This document shows, one piece after another, positions 5,490 to 9,023 of a stretch of 9,023 nt of DNA. The notes beneath the pieces were generated by a model. That model did no database searches and was not told the DNA's origin. It saw only the letters and a list, made by a program, of their open reading frames with translations. How positions within the stretch are numbered: the first letter of the stretch is position 1; each line of letters starts with the position of its first letter. The DNA is from Comamonadaceae bacterium. GTDB lineage: Bacteria; Pseudomonadota; Gammaproteobacteria; Burkholderiales; Burkholderiaceae. Made by a program: the position numbers and the translations under genes. Location of the stretch: assembly GCA_947505915.1 (NCBI GenBank), contig CANNNH010000049.1, positions 1-9,023 on the forward strand, given 5' to 3'.

Positions 5490-7712
5490 TCAAAGACCGA
5501 TCACGCCCCCGTCTTGGCGGGTGATGACGATGGTGGCCGAGCGCGGGCGACCCTGGGGGCCTGCGCCTTGATTGCCAGGCCACAGGCTCTCCAGCGGCTT
5601 GCCGGAGGCCAGCGGCGCTGACAATTCACCGGGGTGTTGGATGTTGACAAACAAGGTGCGCCCACCATCGGCCTCGGTGATGCCAGTGACCTCGGCCCCT
5701 TTGGGTGCGACCAAAAAGCGTTTGAGCTTGGCCTCTCCCAGGGCGGCCGAAATGAAGGTCTCTTGGGTGCCGGTTTGCTCCGTGCCATTGACCATCATTT
5801 TGTTTTTGGCCGTGACTTTGCCGCCATCGCCCACGTGCCCGGGGATGGCTGCGAGCATCATGCAATTGGTCTCATCGGTGAAAGCGCCATCATCGGTTTG
5901 AATCCAGCAAATGCCCGTGGTCTGGCTGAACCACAAGCCGTCGGGGGAAGAAAAAGAATTGCTGGCCGTCAAACCAGACAAGTTGGCGTCGCCTGAATCC
6001 TCTTCGGCACCCAACAAAAAGATGTCCCAGGCAAAGCCTAGCGCGGTAGAGCGCTTGTCGATTTCTTTGAAACGAATGATGTGGCCATTGGGGTTGCCAG
6101 CACTTTTCTTGCCGTCCAAGTCCATGTAAGCCCGCGGGTTGGCAGCATCCACTTTGGTGGGGGTGCGGTTGGCGGCGCTGTTGTTGGTCAAGCAGAAATA
6201 AACCTCGCCATTGCGGGGATTGACGGCGCCCCACTCGGGCCGGTCCATGGGGGTAGCGCCCACGGCATCGGCCGCGTGGCGTGTGTTCACAAAAATGTCC
6301 GCTGGCGATGTGAATTTAAATGCCGCATGTTTGGCAATGCGGGGGTTTGCCATGCTGAGCTCCAGCCACTCACCCGTGCCGTTGGCATTGAATTTGGCGA
6401 CATACAAACGCCCCTCACTCAAATACTTGTCGCCGGCGACCAAGCCAGCGCCAACGTCCTTTGGGTCCCAAAGAGCGGTGCTGACAAATTTGTAAATGTA
6501 TTCATTGCGCGAGTCGCAGCCCATGTAAAAGGCCAGGGGCTCGCCCGCGACCGGCAGACTGCAAACAGCGGCTTCATGGGCAAAGCGGCCCATGGCTGTG
6601 CGTTTGGCAGGGGTGGCGTTGGGGTTGAGGGGGTCAATTTCGACGTTATAGCCAAAGGTATTGGCTTCATGGCGAAAGTCTTTTTCGGCATTCGCACCCT
6701 GTGCCGCCAAATTCCAGCGGGCAAAGCGGTCATCGGTGCTGGACACGGTGTGCCAGCCTTGGCCGGTGGCTTTTTTCACGTTGGCAGCCACCGGCGCAGC
6801 GGGAAGGCCGTAACGCTTGCGCGATGCGGCCTCGTTGTCGGGCAAATTCGCTCCAGCTGTGCTTTGAAAATAGAACGCCCAGTTTTCTTCGCAGCCCAAG
6901 TAGGTGCCCCAGGGGGTTTTGCCGTGTCCGCAGTTGTTCAGGGTGCCCCGGCTCATGGAGCCAGAGGTGTCCCAGCGGGTCACCATTTTTTGACGGATGT
7001 CTTCGATCAAAGCCCGTGGGCCGCTGATGCGCATCGGTGTTTGCGGGGTGATGCGGCGGTTCAATGCAGAACCCATATTGATGCGCCAACCTGCGGGTGT
7101 TTTGTTGATCTCGACCACAGACACGCCGTGCAAATTCATCTCTTTGAGCACTTCCAGTTCGGGCCGGTTGCCCAGATCCCATTCGCCAAATTGGGAAAAC
7201 TTCTTCCCGCTCATGCCTTGTGAGGTCTGACCGTTGGGATGCAAAAAGTGGGCGTCCGCAGAGCTTTCGTGGTTCACGCACAAAACAGCGCGGGTGGTTT
7301 CTTTTTCAGAGTACTTGCCTTGGTCATCGATGTAAAAAATATCCATGCCATCGTGGTGGTCGCCGATGCGGCGCGACCAATCATCGGTCTCACGCCCGCT
7401 GTTGGAATAGGCCGGCGTGCTGGTGTCCATGGCGTCGCCAGTGGCGTGCAAAACGCTGTATTGGTAGCCGGGCGGCAGGATCACGTTGTCCAACAGGCTC
7501 TTGGACACCGCAGGAAATCCCAGGGCCGTGGGGGCAGGGCCCATCCCGGTCCCCAAAGTGGCGCAGCCTGGCAAAACACTCAAGCCCGCCAAACCCAAGC
7601 CACCCAGCAGCATGCTTCGCCGCTGGGGATTGGCCAAAGAGGCCGTCAAAACATCTTGGAAGTGGGGCGTGGTGCTGGTGTTGAAAATGGGGTCGATGTG
7701 TGGGTTTGACAT
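5490..7712 (-). CDS. PhoX/DUF839-family phosphatase-like protein, Tat and lipobox signal
   Basis: This 740-residue protein matches the PhoX (DUF839) family of calcium-dependent exported alkaline phosphatases. Family landmarks in order are VLCVNHES (143-150), GTLNNCGHGKTPWGTYLGCEENW (256-278, containing Cys261), MGRFAHEAAV (374-383), FYMGCDSRNEYIYKFV (395-410), RPEWGAVNPRNGEVYF (491-506), FSSPDGLWF (587-595) and WIQTDDG (603-609). Known PhoX enzymes release phosphate from phosphomonoesters outside the cytoplasm. The N terminus has a twin-arginine motif (QRRSMLL, Arg31-Arg32), a hydrophobic stretch and then LPGC at 47-50, a lipobox, suggesting a Tat-exported lipoprotein. Position 399 is Cys where I recall Asp in many family members. 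The ATG at 7712 has AGGA (7721-7724) 8 nt upstream. The gene is monocistronic, isolated by an upstream terminator and convergent with a Bug receptor gene. Whether it is an active phosphatase is inferred from family only. Confidence 0.9.
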   Translation of the reverse strand: MSNPHIDPIFNTSTTPHFQDVLTASLANPQRRSMLLGGLGLAGLSVLPGCATLGTGMGPAPTALGFPAVSKSLLDNVILPPGYQYSVLHATGDAMDTSTPAYSNSGRETDDWSRRIGDHHDGMDIFYIDDQGKYSEKETTRAVLCVNHESSADAHFLHPNGQTSQGMSGKKFSQFGEWDLGNRPELEVLKEMNLHGVSVVEINKTPAGWRINMGSALNRRITPQTPMRISGPRALIEDIRQKMVTRWDTSGSMSRGTLNNCGHGKTPWGTYLGCEENWAFYFQSTAGANLPDNEAASRKRYGLPAAPVAANVKKATGQGWHTVSSTDDRFARWNLAAQGANAEKDFRHEANTFGYNVEIDPLNPNATPAKRTAMGRFAHEAAVCSLPVAGEPLAFYMGCDSRNEYIYKFVSTALWDPKDVGAGLVAGDKYLSEGRLYVAKFNANGTGEWLELSMANPRIAKHAAFKFTSPADIFVNTRHAADAVGATPMDRPEWGAVNPRNGEVYFCLTNNSAANRTPTKVDAANPRAYMDLDGKKSAGNPNGHIIRFKEIDKRSTALGFAWDIFLLGAEEDSGDANLSGLTASNSFSSPDGLWFSQTTGICWIQTDDGAFTDETNCMMLAAIPGHVGDGGKVTAKNKMMVNGTEQTGTQETFISAALGEAKLKRFLVAPKGAEVTGITEADGGRTLFVNIQHPGELSAPLASGKPLESLWPGNQGAGPQGRPRSATIVITRQDGGVIGL

Positions 7713-7738
7713 GGTGTGGATCCTGGAGCTGAGACGTA

Positions 7739-7772
7739 TTTATATGAGAATTTTGTGAAGTTGATATGAATG
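7739..7772 (-). promoter_or_regulatory. Candidate Pho-box-like promoter of the PhoX-family gene
   Basis: On the minus strand, TCATA (7769-7765), TCACA (7758-7754) and TCATA (7747-7743) recur at an exact 11-bp period, the period of PhoB-binding direct repeats. The 18-mer 7772-7755 (CATTCATATCAACTTCAC) agrees with the E. coli Pho-box consensus at about 12 of 18 positions by my hand alignment, but lacks the G of each TGTCA. A -10-like TATAAA lies at 7744-7739, 10 bp beyond the box, which is the normal Pho-promoter spacing. The leader to ATG 7712 would be about 20 nt. No good -35 is present, as expected for an activator-dependent promoter. Confidence 0.4.
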
Positions 7773-7788
7773 TCTATGCGATAAAGCC

Positions 7789-7822
7789 AAAAAAAATCCA
7801 CTGCATGCATGGATGCAGTGGA
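7789..7822 (-). terminator. Intrinsic terminator of the acyl-CoA dehydrogenase gene
   Basis: Read on the minus strand, a perfect 10-bp stem (TCCACTGCAT at 7822-7813 and ATGCAGTGGA at 7806-7797) with a 6-nt loop is followed directly by eight T residues (7796-7789). It lies 56 bp after the stop codon of the acyl-CoA dehydrogenase and just before the promoter of the PhoX-family gene, so it separates the two transcripts. Confidence 0.9.
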
Positions 7823-7878
7823 CTCCGTGGTTTGGCAATCGCGATGGAAGTTGAAGGCCCCCAACGGCCCGCCAAAGG

Positions 7879-9023
7879 TCAAGCTGGGTATCTGGCAATC
7901 ATTTGACGGGCGATGATGATGCGCTGCATCTCATTGGTACCTTCCCCAATGCACATCAAAGGAGCGTCGCGGTAATAGCGTTCGACGTGGTACTCCTTGG
8001 AGTAGCCATACCCACCATGGATTCGCAAGCATTCGGTGGCATTTTCCAATGCGGCTTCAGAGGCAAAGTATTTGGCCATGCCGGCTTCCATGTCACACCG
8101 TTCGCCTTTGTCGTAAATGCGGGCTGCGTCATAGGTCAGCAACCGTGCCGCTTGCAGTCGCGTGGCCATTTCACCCAACTTGAGTTGGATGGCCTGGTGC
8201 TCGGCAATGGGCTTGCCAAAAGTGTGGCGTACCTGTGCATATTTGACAGCGTCCATCAAGGCGGCGCCAGCGATACCGCAACCCCTGGCGGCCACATTGA
8301 TGCGACCCAATTCCAATCCGCCCAATGCGGTTTGCAAGCCGCGACCTTCTTTGGCGCCAATCAATTTGCTGGCGTGGATTTTGTAGTCTTGAAAAATCAA
8401 TTCGGCACTGTCAATGCCTTTGTAACCCAGCTTTTCAAGCTTTTTGGAGACGGTGAAACCCTGGCCCTTTTCTGCAATGAAGCATGACATGCCCTTGTGT
8501 GCCGGATCGGCGCTGGAATCGGTTTTCACCAAGAGGGCAAAGCAAGTGCCATGTATGCCATTGGAGATCCATGTTTTGGTGCCGTTGATGATGTAGTGGT
8601 CGCCATCTTTTTTGGCGCGCATTTTGATGCCCTGCAAATCGGTGCCGGCATCTGGTTCGGTCAAGGCAAGCCCACCGCGAATTTCGCCAGTGGCGAACTT
8701 GGGTAAGTAATGGTTTTTTTGCTCTTCGGTGCCGTGGCGCTCCACACAAGCAGCCATGATCAAGTGGCTGTTGAAAATGCCCGATAGCGACATCCAGGTG
8801 GCTGCAATTTTCTCAACGATCTTGGCGTATGTGCCCGCCTTGAGTCCCAGCCCGCCGTATTCGACGCCAATGGTGGCGCCAAACAGACCCAACTCTTTCA
8901 TTTGTTCGACCATCTCGATGGGGTACTCGTCGGCGTGCTCAAGTCGAAGAACATGGGGTCGGACGTCGCGCTATAGCCATTTTTCTATGGCATCAAGCAT
9001 TTGTCGTTCTTGTTCATTGTCGG
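7879..9023 (-). pseudogene. Acyl-CoA dehydrogenase, split by in-frame amber codon; 5' end outside window
   Basis: The intact part from ATG 8913 encodes 344 residues of an acyl-CoA dehydrogenase, an FAD enzyme that makes the alpha,beta double bond in acyl-CoA. Visible are LALTEPDAGTD (82-92) and the TKTWISNG segment (112-119) of the FAD/substrate domain, VRHTFGKPIAEHQAIQLKL (228-246), IHGGYGY (298-304) and the GEGTNE motif with the likely catalytic Glu324. Family members are about 380 aa, so an N-terminal helix is missing. The same frame upstream of 8913 continues as recognisable N-terminal sequence: RDVRPHVLRLEHADEYPIE (8970-8914), then TAG at 8973-8971, then DNEQERQMLDAIEKWL (9021-8974). One base change to GAG, AAG or CAG would restore it. 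No alternative start lies between the amber codon and ATG 8913, which has no clear ribosome site. It may be a pseudogene, a sequencing error or an internally restarted short protein. An intrinsic terminator follows. Confidence 0.8.

Noticed and set aside
5500..5525. Imperfect hairpin near the end of the PhoX-family gene as a terminator for the convergent Bug gene
   Set aside because: The stem is broken by a bulged G and a C-C mismatch, lies inside coding sequence, and has no T-run after it.
6081..7223. Long plus-strand open frame of 380 residues opposite the PhoX-family gene
   Set aside because: Composition is typical of an antisense shadow, there is no domain or ribosome site, and the opposite strand has continuous PhoX homology.

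Overview
The window looks like a chromosomal segment from a betaproteobacterium of the order Burkholderiales, most likely Comamonadaceae. The reasons are two Bug-type periplasmic solute receptors (a family greatly expanded in that order), an IclR regulator beside an aromatic-type FAD monooxygenase, moderately high GC with strong third-position bias, and a PhoX-like protein and acyl-CoA dehydrogenase of proteobacterial type. The taxonomic call is an inference from gene content and style. No RNA gene, insertion sequence, CRISPR array or phage gene was seen.

Layout from left to right. (1) The C-terminal part of an FAD-dependent aromatic-ring-type monooxygenase (+), followed at once by an IclR-family regulator (+). 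(2) A four-gene minus-strand operon, convergent with the regulator. In transcription order from 4402 down to 1228 it encodes a cytoplasmic Asp-box beta-propeller, a two-cysteine Asp/Glu racemase or maleate-isomerase-like enzyme, a Bug receptor and a small cupin. A near-consensus sigma70 promoter (TTGACA, 18 bp, GATAAT) sits just upstream of the propeller gene, with a palindrome over its -10. (3) A second, divergent Bug receptor gene (+). (4) A large PhoX/DUF839-family protein gene (-), convergent with that receptor, whose promoter carries three TCAYA half-sites at an exact 11-bp period that resemble a Pho box. (5) An acyl-CoA dehydrogenase (-) running off the right edge, with a textbook intrinsic terminator behind it and an in-frame amber codon near its N terminus.

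How the genes may work together. The left half reads as a small-molecule capture and catabolism cluster. The Bug receptors would bind organic acids in the periplasm, although no TctA/TctB permease genes lie here. The racemase/isomerase and cupin would act on a carboxylated intermediate, and the monooxygenase and IclR regulator suggest an aromatic or heteroaromatic substrate. The substrate itself cannot be read from the sequence. The right half is unrelated: an exported PhoX-like phosphatase, possibly phosphate-regulated, and a fatty-acid or aromatic-acyl-CoA oxidation enzyme that is probably broken.

The best leads are the amber codon splitting the acyl-CoA dehydrogenase, the Pho-box-like array before the PhoX gene, and the operon pairing a signal-less Asp-box propeller with a racemase, a receptor and a cupin.
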